Shown one piece after another: positions 9,276 to 18,053 of a DNA stretch of 40,041 nt (its first letter is position 1; each line of letters starts with the position of its first letter). The stretch spans positions 1-40,041 of the forward strand of contig JAEINK010000007.1 of assembly GCA_016342585.1 (NCBI GenBank). Reading direction: 5' to 3'. The notes under the pieces are model-generated. The model saw nothing but the letters and a program-made list of their open reading frames with translations. It made no database searches and was not told the DNA's origin. The stretch is from Spirochaetales bacterium (GTDB lineage: Bacteria; Spirochaetota; Spirochaetia; UBA9216). The position numbers and the translations under genes are program-made.

Positions 9276-10427
9276 ATGAAACTTAAATATGCAGGCCATA
9301 TGGCGAATGATCTCTACTGGTTTATTTTCCCCCTGATACTCCCTACCCTTATCTCCAGGTTTGACCTCTCTTTTGGTCAGGGGGGCGTCCTATTAACCTT
9401 CTATCTTCTTATCACCGCCATCGGATCCTTTGTGATAGGGAAGCTTTCCGATAAGTTTCCCCGGCGGGAAATTATGGGATTCGGGTTTATAGCCGCGGCT
9501 CTGGGTTTGGCTTCAACCGGGTTCGCACCCAATTTTGCCATTTTTCTACCCCTGGTCGGGATTACCGGCCTTGCTATGAGCTCTTTTCATCCCACCATGT
9601 ATTCCCTTCTTTCCGAAGGTGAGGAACATTCGCGTGCCCGGACTATGAGTCTCTATGAAACATCCGGTACCCTGGGGGTTCTTATCATGTTCCTGGTAAA
9701 CGGCTTGTTGATAGAACAGATTGGATACCGGGGTGTATTGATAGTAACAGCAGTTCCGGGCCTTATTATGGGTGTAATTTTTCTGCGGGCAAACTCCCTG
9801 AAGGAGACCCGGGATTTTTCTGTTGATAATAAAATGACGGACTCTGCTAAAGGAAAGGAGAGGTGGATCCTTGTTGTCTTTCTGATTTCTGTCATCCTTC
9901 GTGTTTTTTCTGTTACAGCGATTTTAAATTTTCTTCCTACGATCCTTGTAAATTTTGCAGGTTTATCGGTTGGTATGGCCTCCTTCTCTACGGCATTCTT
10001 TTTTGCCGGGGGAATTATTGGCTCTCTTCTGGCCGGTTATTTAACCCGGAAATTAAATTCCTTTACAATTCTTCTCGGTGGAACTGTTCTCATGGTATTT
10101 TGTCTTCCTTTTTTCGGGCTGAATCTTCCGGGAGAGTTCTTGATTATGGCCGCATTTATTCTGGGTCTCCTGGGATCGGGTTGTCTGATAAATCAGAATC
10201 TTATTATGTCGCGTCTTGGAGGGCGTTTTGGCCGAGGGGAGATTTTCGGGATACTCATGGGAACCATGACAGTCACCACTTCGATTTCTCCTGCCTTATA
10301 TGGGGCGTCCTTCGACAGGATTGGTATTGGACCTACACAGTGGATCTTCACCATCCCCATGGTCCTGAGTGGTGTTATTCTTCTGATTCTCGGTCCGCGG
10401 CGTGAAGGTCAAGCTCCCAGACGATAG
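9276..10427 (+). CDS. MFS transporter (FSR-like)
   Basis: Inner-membrane major facilitator of 383 residues with about 12 hydrophobic spans. The N-terminus (AGHMANDLYWFIFPLILP) and the stretch GLAMSSFHPTMYSLLSE resemble the fosmidomycin-resistance (FSR) and related exporter/sugar-porter branch. The loop between spans 2 and 3 holds the MFS motif-A-like GKLSDKFPRR. It starts 12 bases after the barrel-protein stop, so it closes the operon. It could export an end product such as a diol or deoxy-sugar, or import a sugar; the substrate cannot be read from sequence. Its last 53 bases overlap the 3' end of the acetyltransferase gene on the other strand. Confidence 0.88.
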   Translation: MKLKYAGHMANDLYWFIFPLILPTLISRFDLSFGQGGVLLTFYLLITAIGSFVIGKLSDKFPRREIMGFGFIAAALGLASTGFAPNFAIFLPLVGITGLAMSSFHPTMYSLLSEGEEHSRARTMSLYETSGTLGVLIMFLVNGLLIEQIGYRGVLIVTAVPGLIMGVIFLRANSLKETRDFSVDNKMTDSAKGKERWILVVFLISVILRVFSVTAILNFLPTILVNFAGLSVGMASFSTAFFFAGGIIGSLLAGYLTRKLNSFTILLGGTVLMVFCLPFFGLNLPGEFLIMAAFILGLLGSGCLINQNLIMSRLGGRFGRGEIFGILMGTMTVTTSISPALYGASFDRIGIGPTQWIFTIPMVLSGVILLILGPRREGQAPRR

Positions 10428-10866
10428 AGTCGCTGGTTTTCATATGTTCGGTAAATCCGGCAGCCCGGTGAAGACGGATAGAACCTTCATTGTTCTTAAA
10501 ACTCCTTGAGAGGAGTTTTTCATAGCCCAGGGAGCGGGAGTCTTTAATCATATCTTTCATGAGTATTAGCCCTAACCCCTGTCGCTGGAAATCCCCGTGA
10601 ACGGCAATGTCGTAGGTGTGAACATCCTTTGCCCCGGCTTCCCTGGGGAATTTTGAGTAGCGGTACCACCCAGCTATTCTTTTATCCACATAGAGGTATT
10701 TTACCCGGTCCAACTTGGATCTATAATCCTTCTCATATTCAAGAACAATCCTTTCATCCGGCAGGGCTCCGAACTGCTCCGGCCAGAAGGGGATGATCAG
10801 ATCTTTTATTTCATTAAAATCAGGAGTTTCTTCAATCGCTGTAATTGTTATTTTTCTCTCTTCCAT
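10375..10866 (-). CDS. GNAT-family N-acetyltransferase
   Basis: Acetyltransferase of 163 residues. Acetyl-CoA motif A is visible as DIAVHGDFQRQGLGLILM (R-Q-G-L-G), followed by the motif-B-like NNEGSIRLHRAAGF. The acceptor substrate is unknown. AAAGGAGC precedes the ATG at 10866. It is the third gene of a minus-strand group with radA and the EFR1-like protein, 21 bases downstream of the latter. Its final 53 bases overlap the end of the MFS gene tail to tail. Both frames stay open through the overlap. Confidence 0.85.
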   Translation of the reverse strand: MEERKITITAIEETPDFNEIKDLIIPFWPEQFGALPDERIVLEYEKDYRSKLDRVKYLYVDKRIAGWYRYSKFPREAGAKDVHTYDIAVHGDFQRQGLGLILMKDMIKDSRSLGYEKLLSRSFKNNEGSIRLHRAAGFTEHMKTSDSIVWELDLHAADRESEE

Positions 10867-10887
10867 TTTACGGCTCCTTTTTGAATC

Positions 10888-11784
10888 TTATTCCTGCAGG
10901 TATTTTTTCACACCCTTCCAAATTATACCTCTGGCACATTTTTCCAGAGGTTCCGGCTGTTTCCCCTCAAAATCTGCGATGATTTTTTTCAGATTCAAAC
11001 CCTCCTTGAAAACCACGGGCATACAGGATGTGATCGCCTTTGTCGGGCAGCCGTAGATGCATCGCATACAGAGGGCACAGTTTTTTCCATAGACGGGCTT
11101 TAATTTTTCCGGAAGGAGGCTTATGTTTCCAGTAGGACAGTTTTTGACACACCAGCCGCAGGCTGTGCATTCTTGATTGATTTTGAACAGCTTACCGAAA
11201 CCTTTCCCCCGGACGGTTTCCATATTTGAAATGAAACGCATGAAGCGAGAGGGCATTTTTCCTCTGATTCGACTTAATCGGGAATCAAGAAATTCAGCGG
11301 CTGTTTTATCTGCCTTTTCCGGAAGGGCACGAAGCAGCCATATGGAGAGATCGGCTTTTGCGGGGGTTATGAAATTGGGAGGCATAATGAGCATCTTTTC
11401 GTAGACGACATTGAATCCCTTCTCTTCCAGTTTGCGGCAGCAGACCTCCCGGCACTGGTTGTTCGGCCAGACCTCTCCACCGCCGGATACGGATATGACC
11501 CCCATTCGGCGCCCCTCACCTTCCAATGTCTCTATCCACTCATAGACAGGCCAGGGGGCATCCATGGCGTATACAGGGAAAAAGAGGAGCAACTTCGGGG
11601 CGTGTTGAGGCGTCTCATCACCGGGAGTGCCTTTAGCTTCATCGGGGACAGGATAAAGAGGTACAGAGAGGGGTATAAGGCTTACCATAACATGTCGTCT
11701 CTTAAGGCCCTCCCCCACGGCCCGGGCGGCCATTTCTGTTCCTCCGGTTCCAGAGAAGTAAAATATTGAAACGGATTGGGTCAC
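10888..11784 (-). CDS. EFR1-family flavodoxin/ferredoxin fusion protein
   Basis: Cytoplasmic electron carrier of 298 residues. The N-terminal flavodoxin-like half has the phosphate-binding loop YFSGTGGTEMAAR (residues 9-21). The C-terminal half has two [4Fe-4S] clusters with cysteines 206/209/212/216 and 236/239/242/246, each followed by proline, as in bacterial 2x[4Fe-4S] ferredoxins. This is the domain order of the EFR1 family. It fits low-potential electron transfer in an anaerobe, possibly to radical-SAM or reductase enzymes; the partner is unknown. The start lies two bases past the radA stop, so translation is probably coupled. Confidence 0.88.
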   Translation of the reverse strand: MTQSVSIFYFSGTGGTEMAARAVGEGLKRRHVMVSLIPLSVPLYPVPDEAKGTPGDETPQHAPKLLLFFPVYAMDAPWPVYEWIETLEGEGRRMGVISVSGGGEVWPNNQCREVCCRKLEEKGFNVVYEKMLIMPPNFITPAKADLSIWLLRALPEKADKTAAEFLDSRLSRIRGKMPSRFMRFISNMETVRGKGFGKLFKINQECTACGWCVKNCPTGNISLLPEKLKPVYGKNCALCMRCIYGCPTKAITSCMPVVFKEGLNLKKIIADFEGKQPEPLEKCARGIIWKGVKKYLQE

Positions 11785-11786
11785 TT

Positions 11787-13145
11787 CTATTTACCTGTTT
11801 TTCCAAAAACCTGGGATATGGCCTCTTTTAAGGAGGAGGCTTTTCTATAGTCGCCCGGTTTTTCACTCTTACCACTCCTCTTGGATGGTGAGGGGCCTAT
11901 GATCTTCGAGAAGCCCATCTCTCCTGCGGCCTTTATTCTTTTATCCAGATGGGGTATGGGGCGAATCTCACCAGCCAGGCTTAACTCTCCGGTGACGGCT
12001 GTATCAGCAGAAACAGAGATACCTGTCCGGGCAGAGTAGAGGGCCAGGGCGACACCCAGATCGATACCAGTTTCTTTCAGGTTCATGCCGCCGGCTACAT
12101 TTATATAGAGGTCCTGATCGGAGAATCTCAATGAGAGGTGCTTTTCGAGGACCGCCGCGATCCGGGAGACTCTTCGGGGATCAACCCTGTCGGAATAGGT
12201 TCTGGAGAGCCCTCCTTTAGCCGGGACAACCAGGGCCTGGATCTCCACCATGAGAACCCGGGATCCTTCATAGACAGGAACCGTGGCTATTCCCGGGGGA
12301 ATCTCGTCGGCCCGTTCAACCAGGAAGAGGGAGGATGGATCTGTCACCTCTTCAAGTCCCTTTTCGGTCATGGTGAAAAGACCAATCTCATCCACCGAGC
12401 CAAAGCGGTTTTTTGTAGATCGTAAGAAACGGACATCCGACTGGCTGTTATCGAAATAAAGGACCGTGTCGACCATATGTTCGATCACCTTTGGCCCGGC
12501 GATTGATCCATCTTTTGTGATATGGGCCACGAAGAAGAGGGATGAACCGGCGCTTCTCGCCCAGGTGATTAATTCATGACAGCAGTATTTAAGCTGGTTT
12601 GGCGTGCCGGGAACAGACCCTGCTTCCGGGGAGAGGAGGGTCTGGATGGAATCGATGATCACCATGGATGGTTTAACAGACCTTAAAGCGGAGAGGATCG
12701 ATTCGAGTTCCGGTTCACATAATATTTCGATATCCCGGGTAATTCCCAGTCTGTCGGCCCTCATTTTTATCTGTTCAGGGGCCTCTTCACCGGAGATATA
12801 GAGTACCTTTCCCGGCGGGGGAAAGGAGTCTGCTGCCTGAATCATCAGTGTGGACTTTCCGATTCCCGGTTCTCCTCCCACAAGGATGGCCGCCCCTTTC
12901 ATTATACCGCCACCCAGTACCCGGTTAAACTCGCCGATTCCCGAGGTAAATCGGGTTCCCGCCCCGGCTTTGAGGGAAGAGAGGGGGGTTGTTCCGGGGT
13001 GTTTTCTGCTAGCGGATTTGGGTGTTGTCTGGGGTATTCCCTCTGTAAAGGTATTCCACTCCCCGCATTGGGGGCATCTTCCTGTCCACTTCGGTTCCTG
13101 ATGACCACAGGAACTGCATTCAAAAAAAATCTTTTTTTTCGCCAT
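11787..13145 (-). CDS. radA: DNA repair protein RadA
   Basis: RecA-like helicase that drives branch migration in recombinational repair. Its 452 residues show the full architecture: an N-terminal C4 zinc finger (Cys10, 13, 24, 27), Walker A GGEPGIGKST at about 90-99, Walker B (MVIIDSIQ), the RadA-specific KNRFG at 245-249, and a C-terminal Lon-protease-like domain (GGMNLKETGIDLGVALAL). The length is normal. The ATG at 13145 begins MAKKKIFFECSSCG. It heads a minus-strand operon with the EFR1-like and GNAT genes and is divergent from the beta-glucosidase gene. Confidence 0.97.
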   Translation of the reverse strand: MAKKKIFFECSSCGHQEPKWTGRCPQCGEWNTFTEGIPQTTPKSASRKHPGTTPLSSLKAGAGTRFTSGIGEFNRVLGGGIMKGAAILVGGEPGIGKSTLMIQAADSFPPPGKVLYISGEEAPEQIKMRADRLGITRDIEILCEPELESILSALRSVKPSMVIIDSIQTLLSPEAGSVPGTPNQLKYCCHELITWARSAGSSLFFVAHITKDGSIAGPKVIEHMVDTVLYFDNSQSDVRFLRSTKNRFGSVDEIGLFTMTEKGLEEVTDPSSLFLVERADEIPPGIATVPVYEGSRVLMVEIQALVVPAKGGLSRTYSDRVDPRRVSRIAAVLEKHLSLRFSDQDLYINVAGGMNLKETGIDLGVALALYSARTGISVSADTAVTGELSLAGEIRPIPHLDKRIKAAGEMGFSKIIGPSPSKRSGKSEKPGDYRKASSLKEAISQVFGKTGK

Positions 13146-13267
13146 GAATCAAGTTTCTTTTATTAAGGAAAAAATTGCAAGTCTCGGATTTTTATATATC
13201 TATTCATTATAATTAAATTCATGTATCTTTATTTGATTGCTACTAATAATGAAATGTTGAGGTATAT

Positions 13268-14650
13268 ATGAAAAATTTTCCGGATGATTTTATATGGGGA
13301 ACAGCCACATCGGCGTATCAGATTGAAGGAGCCTCCAGAGAGGACGGTCGTGGAGATTCTATCTGGGACAGATTTTGTCATACTCATGGCAATATCCACA
13401 ATCAGGATACCGGTGACAGGGCTTGTGAACATTATTACCGTCTGGAAGAGGATTTGAATATCCTGGAGGATCTGGGGGTTAATGCCTATCGGTTCTCCGT
13501 CTCCTGGCCCCGGATTCAACCTGTAGGCCGGGGGCATGTAAATGGAAGAGGAATAGATTTTTATCAGAGGCTGGTCGATGGACTGCTCTCCCGAAATATT
13601 ACCCCGACGGCGACCCTTTATCATTGGGACCTTCCTGTGGCACTTCAGCTCGAGGGAGGATGGAACAGTCGGAATACGGCTTCTTATTTCGCCGAATATG
13701 CTGATGAGGTTTTTCGTTCACTTGGAGACCGGGTCCACTCCTGGATTACCATAAATGAACCCTGGGTAGCCTCATTTATGGGTCATTGGACCGGTCAACA
13801 TGCCCCGGGTCTTCAGAATTTTCAGATTGCTTTAAATGTAGCTCACCACCTTCTATTGGCTCACGGTAAGGCCGTGGAGGTTTTTCGATCAGGGAACCAT
13901 AAGGGGGATATCGGTATAACCTGTGATATGTCGAGCTACTATCCCGTTTCCGAATCGATTGAAGACAGGGAGGCTGCACTACGGCTGGATGAACATAAGG
14001 TTAAATGGTTTACCCACCCTGTTTTAAAGGGGCAGTATCCCGAAGGGCTTCTCTCCTGGTACAGTGAAAAAGGTTATGAGCCCCCCGTTCAGGATGGCGA
14101 TATGGAACTCATCTCCGGAAAGGTGGATTTTCTGGGGATTAATTATTATTCATCATTTGATATTAAAAAGGGGGAAAACCAGCCTTTAGAGGCAGATTTT
14201 GTTCCAACCGGCAGGGATAAGACAGCCATGGGATGGGAGATCCGACCGGAAGGCCTTTATGATCTTCTGATTAGCCTTCAGAAACAGTTTCCCGAGACAC
14301 CCTTCCTGATCACTGAAAATGGTGCTGCCTGTAATGATGAGGTTGATGAAGATGGCCGAGTCAGGGATAACGAGCGAATTGATTATCTAAAAAGCCATTT
14401 TGAAATGGCTTTAAAGGCTATTGAAGACGGGGTACCCCTAAAGGGTTATTTTATCTGGTCTCTGATGGACAATTTTGAATGGGCCTATGGATATGAGAAG
14501 AGGTTTGGAATTATTCATGTTGATTTTTCGAATCTGAAACGAACATGGAAAGATAGCGCCGCCTGGTGTTATCAGGTTTTTGAATCCGGGCATACCGATG
14601 TCTCCCTTGATTTCGATTCGTTTTTTGATGAAGAAGATGAGGATGATTAG
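13268..14650 (+). CDS. Family GH1 beta-glucosidase
   Basis: Glycoside hydrolase family 1 enzyme that releases glucose (or a 6-phospho-sugar in some members) from beta-glycosides. The N-terminus FIWGTATSAYQIEG is the GH1 signature. The acid/base Glu164 lies in TINEPW and the nucleophile Glu350 in FLITENGA. There is no signal peptide, so it acts inside the cell on imported oligosaccharides such as cellobiose. The lack of an obvious phosphate-binding loop favours the non-phosphorylated type. The last dozen residues form a very acidic tail (DEEDEDD), absent from most relatives. It is monocistronic, with a TATAAT-like hexamer at 13208-13213 in the AT-rich leader. Confidence 0.95.
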   Translation: MKNFPDDFIWGTATSAYQIEGASREDGRGDSIWDRFCHTHGNIHNQDTGDRACEHYYRLEEDLNILEDLGVNAYRFSVSWPRIQPVGRGHVNGRGIDFYQRLVDGLLSRNITPTATLYHWDLPVALQLEGGWNSRNTASYFAEYADEVFRSLGDRVHSWITINEPWVASFMGHWTGQHAPGLQNFQIALNVAHHLLLAHGKAVEVFRSGNHKGDIGITCDMSSYYPVSESIEDREAALRLDEHKVKWFTHPVLKGQYPEGLLSWYSEKGYEPPVQDGDMELISGKVDFLGINYYSSFDIKKGENQPLEADFVPTGRDKTAMGWEIRPEGLYDLLISLQKQFPETPFLITENGAACNDEVDEDGRVRDNERIDYLKSHFEMALKAIEDGVPLKGYFIWSLMDNFEWAYGYEKRFGIIHVDFSNLKRTWKDSAAWCYQVFESGHTDVSLDFDSFFDEEDEDD

Positions 14651-14698
14651 AACGGTTTTAAGTGATTTAATCGAGTAAGAGTATATAAAATATTTTTA

Positions 14699-15322
14699 TC
14701 AGATCAAAACTGATAGAATGAGATAGAGTGCGTATGATGTCAGGAAAAGTGCGCAGGATCCGATTATGATTCTGTAGATCCTGTCCGACATTATTTTCCG
14801 GCTTTTTGCAAATCCGAAAGAGACTATAGTATACCACAAAGCATCGGCCAGAATGTGGCCAATGAAAAAGGCGGTTATGCCGCTGATCCCAAGCTTACCT
14901 GCCGAGAGAATATAACCCAGACCAATTGTGGCCCACCAGATGATCCAGTAGGGGTTGGCCAGACTTAACCCTGCCCCCAGTATGACAAGGTTTCCCTTAA
15001 CAGGCTGGCGACCTGCCGTTTCAAGGCTTAGGGACCTGACTCCTTTGAACATACCGAATGCCATAAAGATCATAAACCCACCGCCGGCAAGGGCTATGAT
15101 ATTGAAAACCGCCGGTTTCCCAAGGAGGGGGGCAAGACCCATAAAAAGGGCGGCAATCAAAGCAACCTCCAGAATCCCATGACCGAGGATGAAGAGGGGA
15201 CCAGCAGCCGGCCCTCTTCGGACCGATTCACTGATGGTAGCGCTCAAGAGGGGGCCGGGCATGAGAGCTCCCGATAAAGCTATAGTAAAGGATGTCAGAA
15301 ATATGAGAACGTGATTCTCCAT
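14699..15322 (-). CDS. LysE/RhtB-family exporter
   Basis: Inner-membrane amino-acid exporter of 207 residues with about six hydrophobic spans. The N-terminal half carries the family hallmark ALMPGPLLSATISES and then GHGILEVALI. Members export lysine, homoserine, threonine or related metabolites; the substrate here is unknown. It is convergent with the beta-glucosidase gene (48-base gap) and 234 bases downstream of the PPIase terminator on the same strand, so it is probably transcribed alone. Confidence 0.87.
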   Translation of the reverse strand: MENHVLIFLTSFTIALSGALMPGPLLSATISESVRRGPAAGPLFILGHGILEVALIAALFMGLAPLLGKPAVFNIIALAGGGFMIFMAFGMFKGVRSLSLETAGRQPVKGNLVILGAGLSLANPYWIIWWATIGLGYILSAGKLGISGITAFFIGHILADALWYTIVSFGFAKSRKIMSDRIYRIIIGSCALFLTSYALYLILSVLI

Positions 15323-15475
15323 GTAGAAACAATAACCGGATATGCCGGTTTGATCAAGGGGAAGAGGCCTCTGCGATCATGGACATTCAGGGAAGGGGTA
15401 TGTTATTCGAGTGGATTGAAAATAGAGTCAGTGATGTTCAACCTGCGAATGAGAGTCTGAAAATTACAGCTGAGA

Positions 15476-15514
15476 TAAAAAAACCTGGCCGGGATTAACC
15501 ACGCGGCCAGGTTT
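15476..15514 (-). terminator. Intrinsic terminator of the serA-PPIase operon
   Basis: A stem of 11 bp (15481-15491 paired with 15504-15514, core AAACCTGGCC/GGCCAGGTTT) with a 12-nt loop. It is followed on the minus strand by a run of seven U (A run 15477-15483 on the plus strand). It sits 43 bases beyond the PPIase stop. Confidence 0.85.
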
Positions 15515-15556
15515 CTATCATTAAAGGTTTTATTAAACTAAAACTATATTCCTGAA

Positions 15557-16651
15557 TTAGAATTCCAGGAGTTCGACCTCGAAAACCAGGAATGAGTTGG
15601 GGGGAATTACTCCGGGGTAACCCCTCTCTCCATAACCCAGGGCTGGAGGAATGATAAGGAGTCTTCTCTCTCCCTTTGTCATAGCCATGAGGGCTTCATT
15701 CCAACCGGGGATGACCTGACCAACATTGAATGTTGCCGGGGCGCCTCTGTCGATGGAAGAATCAAACTTTGTTCCATCGAGGAGTGTACCGGTGTAGTGA
15801 ACGGTTACGGCCTGACCCATCTTGGGAGAAGCTCCGCCTTCACCCTCTTCCATTACGGAGAACATAAGTCCTGAGTCGGAAGTGGTTAGACCTGTCCAGT
15901 TTTCTTCGATGAAGTCGAGGTCACCCTGAAGAGCGGCCTTTTCGGCTTCTTTTCCGGCAGCCCCGGCATTTTCGATCATTGCTTTAAAAGAGGCTGTATC
16001 GGGTTTGAATGCTTCGGCTGCTTCACCCACACGGATGATCTCAACCTTTTCAATCTTATCACCTTGCTTTACAGCATCGACAATATCCTGACCCTGGATT
16101 ACATGGCCGAAAACGGTATGTTTGTCATCCAGCCAGGGGGTGGGGACATGGGTAATGAAGAACTGACTTCCATTAGTTCCCGGTCCGCTGTTCGCCATTG
16201 AAAAAATTCCAGGAGTATCGTGTCTTAGGGATTTGTCAAATTCATCGGGGAATTTGTATCCCGGATCGCCAGTGCCCTGTCCCAGGGGGCATCCTCCCTG
16301 AATCATGAAATCATCAATTACCCTGTGGAAAACCAGTCCATCATAGAATGGTCCGTCTCCCTTTGTGTTCTCTATTGTCCCTTCCGCCAGGCCGACAAAA
16401 TTACTCACCGTCATGGGAGTCTTTTCAAATTCAAGTTCCAGAAGGATGTCTCCCCTGGAGGTCTTCATGTTGGCGTACAATCCGTTCGCCAGTTCAGGCA
16501 TCTTTGATTCTGCCACTGCTTCACTCTCCTCGCCTTGTTCCGTTTTCTTTTCCTCGCTGGCACAGCCGGTGCCGTAAAGCATCACGCCACACAGTAGGAA
16601 GAATAACGGAATTAAACTTCTGAATTGTTTTATTTTTACCATCTTACTCAT
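15557..16651 (-). CDS. Dual-family peptidyl-prolyl isomerase lipoprotein (cyclophilin-FKBP fusion)
   Basis: Cell-envelope protein-folding enzyme of 364 residues with two unrelated PPIase domains. A lipoprotein signal ends YGTGC with Cys30. A cyclophilin domain spans about residues 55-212 ([37 protein letters not shown]). A linker follows, then an FKBP domain from about 268 to the end ([33 protein letters not shown]). Such cyclophilin-first fusions have been described as dual-family immunophilins in Treponema and some Bacteroidetes. It starts two bases after serA, so the two are co-transcribed, although no functional link to serine synthesis is evident. Confidence 0.94.
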   Translation of the reverse strand: MSKMVKIKQFRSLIPLFFLLCGVMLYGTGCASEEKKTEQGEESEAVAESKMPELANGLYANMKTSRGDILLELEFEKTPMTVSNFVGLAEGTIENTKGDGPFYDGLVFHRVIDDFMIQGGCPLGQGTGDPGYKFPDEFDKSLRHDTPGIFSMANSGPGTNGSQFFITHVPTPWLDDKHTVFGHVIQGQDIVDAVKQGDKIEKVEIIRVGEAAEAFKPDTASFKAMIENAGAAGKEAEKAALQGDLDFIEENWTGLTTSDSGLMFSVMEEGEGGASPKMGQAVTVHYTGTLLDGTKFDSSIDRGAPATFNVGQVIPGWNEALMAMTKGERRLLIIPPALGYGERGYPGVIPPNSFLVFEVELLEF

Positions 16652-16653
16652 CC

Positions 16654-17829
16654 TTACTCTCCGGGTCTGATAACCCTGGTTGTAATAACTCCATCTATGG
16701 TATTTATTTTCGAAATTACATCATCGTCTATTTCGTCCTCAACGTCAATTATTGTATAGGCATAATCACCCTTATGATTGTTGATCATTCCTGCCACGTT
16801 TACACCATTTTCTCCAATGAAGGAGGTGATAGAACTCAGAATCTTCGGAATGTTGCGGCCGGTTACAAGGACTCTGATATTACCATTCATGGGAAGGGTG
16901 CAGTTGGGGAAGTTCACCGAGTTTCGGATATTTCCGGTTTCGAGAAACTCTTTGAGTTCGTCTACGGCCATGATGGCACAGTTCTCTTCCGATTCAAAAG
17001 TGGAGGCTCCCAGGTGGGGAATGGCGAGAACATTATCTACGCCAAGGAGTTCATCTTCCGGGAAGTCGGTAACATACCGTTCTACTTTTCCGGTTTTTAA
17101 GGCAGCGATGAGCGCTTCATTTTCAACGAGGCCGCCTCTGGAGAAATTGAGGATTCTTACCCCCTCCTTCATGCTTTCGAAGGAATCTCTCCCAAGGAAC
17201 CCTTTGGTTTTATCATTTAAAGGGATGTGAACGGAGATATAGTCGGATGTGGAGACCAGCTCCTCCAGTGATTCGGCTTTTTTTACTGTGCTGGAGAGTC
17301 CCCAGGCCGCTTCCACTGAGATGAACGGGTCAAACCCTATTACATCCATTCCCAAAGCCTGGGCGTCATTAGCCACCATTACCCCGATGGCACCCAGACC
17401 GATGATGCCAAGTCTTCGGCCCTTTATCTCCTGCCCCGCAAATCTGGATTTTTCCGATTCAACCAGCTTGGGAACTTCATTTCCCTTTCCGGCAATGGTT
17501 TTTACCCACTCCATGGAACGGAATACTTTTCTTGAAGATATTAAAAGACCCATGAGGGCGAGTTCTTTAACCGCATTGGCATTGGCGCCAGGGGTGTTGA
17601 AGACGACGATTCCTTTTTCGGCACATTTTTCAACGGGAATATTATTTGTTCCTGCACCCGCACGGGCTATAGCCAGGAGAGATTCGGGCAAATCCATATC
17701 GTGCATCTTATAGGATCTGAGGATAATACCCTCGGGGTTTTTCACGTCATCGCCGTATTCATACTTACCTTCAGGAAGCCTTGAGAGGCCTTCCCGGGAG
17801 ATTTTGTTAAGAGTCTGGATTTTATGCAT
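16654..17829 (-). CDS. serA: D-3-phosphoglycerate dehydrogenase
   Basis: First enzyme of serine biosynthesis, oxidising 3-phosphoglycerate with NAD. In its 391 residues the NAD-binding GLGAIG lies at 144-149, catalytic Arg231 in [11 protein letters not shown], His272 in IPHLGAST, and the early RAGAGTNNI motif near 57-64. A C-terminal ACT domain from about 318 ([16 protein letters not shown]...) suggests feedback by serine. The short ACT-only form matches many spirochaete and clostridial SerA proteins. The ATG at 17829 has the strong site GGAGGAAAT just upstream. The leader (17830-17985) carries two large hairpins, listed separately. Confidence 0.95.
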   Translation of the reverse strand: MHKIQTLNKISREGLSRLPEGKYEYGDDVKNPEGIILRSYKMHDMDLPESLLAIARAGAGTNNIPVEKCAEKGIVVFNTPGANANAVKELALMGLLISSRKVFRSMEWVKTIAGKGNEVPKLVESEKSRFAGQEIKGRRLGIIGLGAIGVMVANDAQALGMDVIGFDPFISVEAAWGLSSTVKKAESLEELVSTSDYISVHIPLNDKTKGFLGRDSFESMKEGVRILNFSRGGLVENEALIAALKTGKVERYVTDFPEDELLGVDNVLAIPHLGASTFESEENCAIMAVDELKEFLETGNIRNSVNFPNCTLPMNGNIRVLVTGRNIPKILSSITSFIGENGVNVAGMINNHKGDYAYTIIDVEDEIDDDVISKINTIDGVITTRVIRPGE

Positions 17830-17852
17830 ATTTCCTCCGGTTTATTCGATTC

Positions 17853-17917
17853 GGGATTAATACCCCTGGCTTGAACCTGCTTTACAGGTTTAAGCCATGT
17901 TCACGGGTCTTAATCCC
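17853..17917 (-). promoter_or_regulatory. Large two-tier hairpin in the serA leader
   Basis: An inner 12-bp stem with one wobble (17868-17879 with 17885-17896; GGCTTGAACCTG/CAGGTTTAAGCC) has a 5-nt loop and is enclosed by a second pairing of GGGATTAA (17853-17860) with TTAATCCC (17910-17917), plus ACCC/GGGT next to it. It ends about 24 bases before the serA start, close to the ribosome site. No U-run follows, so it is not a terminator. A cis-acting RNA structure or a palindromic repeat element are the two readings. Confidence 0.55.
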
Positions 17918-17937
17918 ATGTAGTAATTTCTTTACGA

Positions 17938-17979
17938 GAATGACGAACCCTCGGAGCCTGCTCCGGGGGGCAGTCATTC
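17938..17979 (-). promoter_or_regulatory. Second hairpin at the 5' end of the serA leader
   Basis: GAATGAC (17938-17944) pairs with GTCATTC (17973-17979). Inside, a GC-rich segment folds again (CGGAGC/GCTCCG with neighbouring CCC/GGG). It lies just downstream of the predicted promoter, so it would be at the start of the mRNA. It is not a tRNA: only 28 bases separate the outer arms. Confidence 0.5.
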
Positions 17980-17985
17980 GTTATT

Positions 17986-18015
17986 ATTTTATCTAATAAT
18001 GGGAGCTCTATTCAA
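17986..18015 (-). promoter_or_regulatory. Predicted sigma70-type promoter of serA
   Basis: On the minus strand, TTGAAT (18010-18015) and TAAAAT (17986-17991) are separated by 18 bases. The implied transcript start near 17979 would give a leader of about 150 bases containing both hairpins. By-eye consensus match only. Confidence 0.35.
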
Positions 18016-18053
18016 GCCTTTACCCCCGCTGTTTCTATTAATAGTTGCAGTTT

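Noticed and set aside
9863..10405. Open frame of 180 codons on the same strand, shifted within the MFS gene
   Set aside because: Composition (Ser, Tyr, Trp, Cys rich) is that of an out-of-frame read of a membrane protein; the MFS frame is intact throughout.
15379..15498. A 39-codon open frame (+) in the gap between the lysE-like gene and the PPIase terminator
   Set aside because: No ribosome site, no start-side conservation cue, and its last codons are the arm of a strong minus-strand terminator; most likely chance.
17938..17979. tRNA-like sequence (GGTTCG and 7-bp outer arms) on the minus strand
   Set aside because: Only 28 bases lie between the outer arms, so there is no room for D and anticodon arms.
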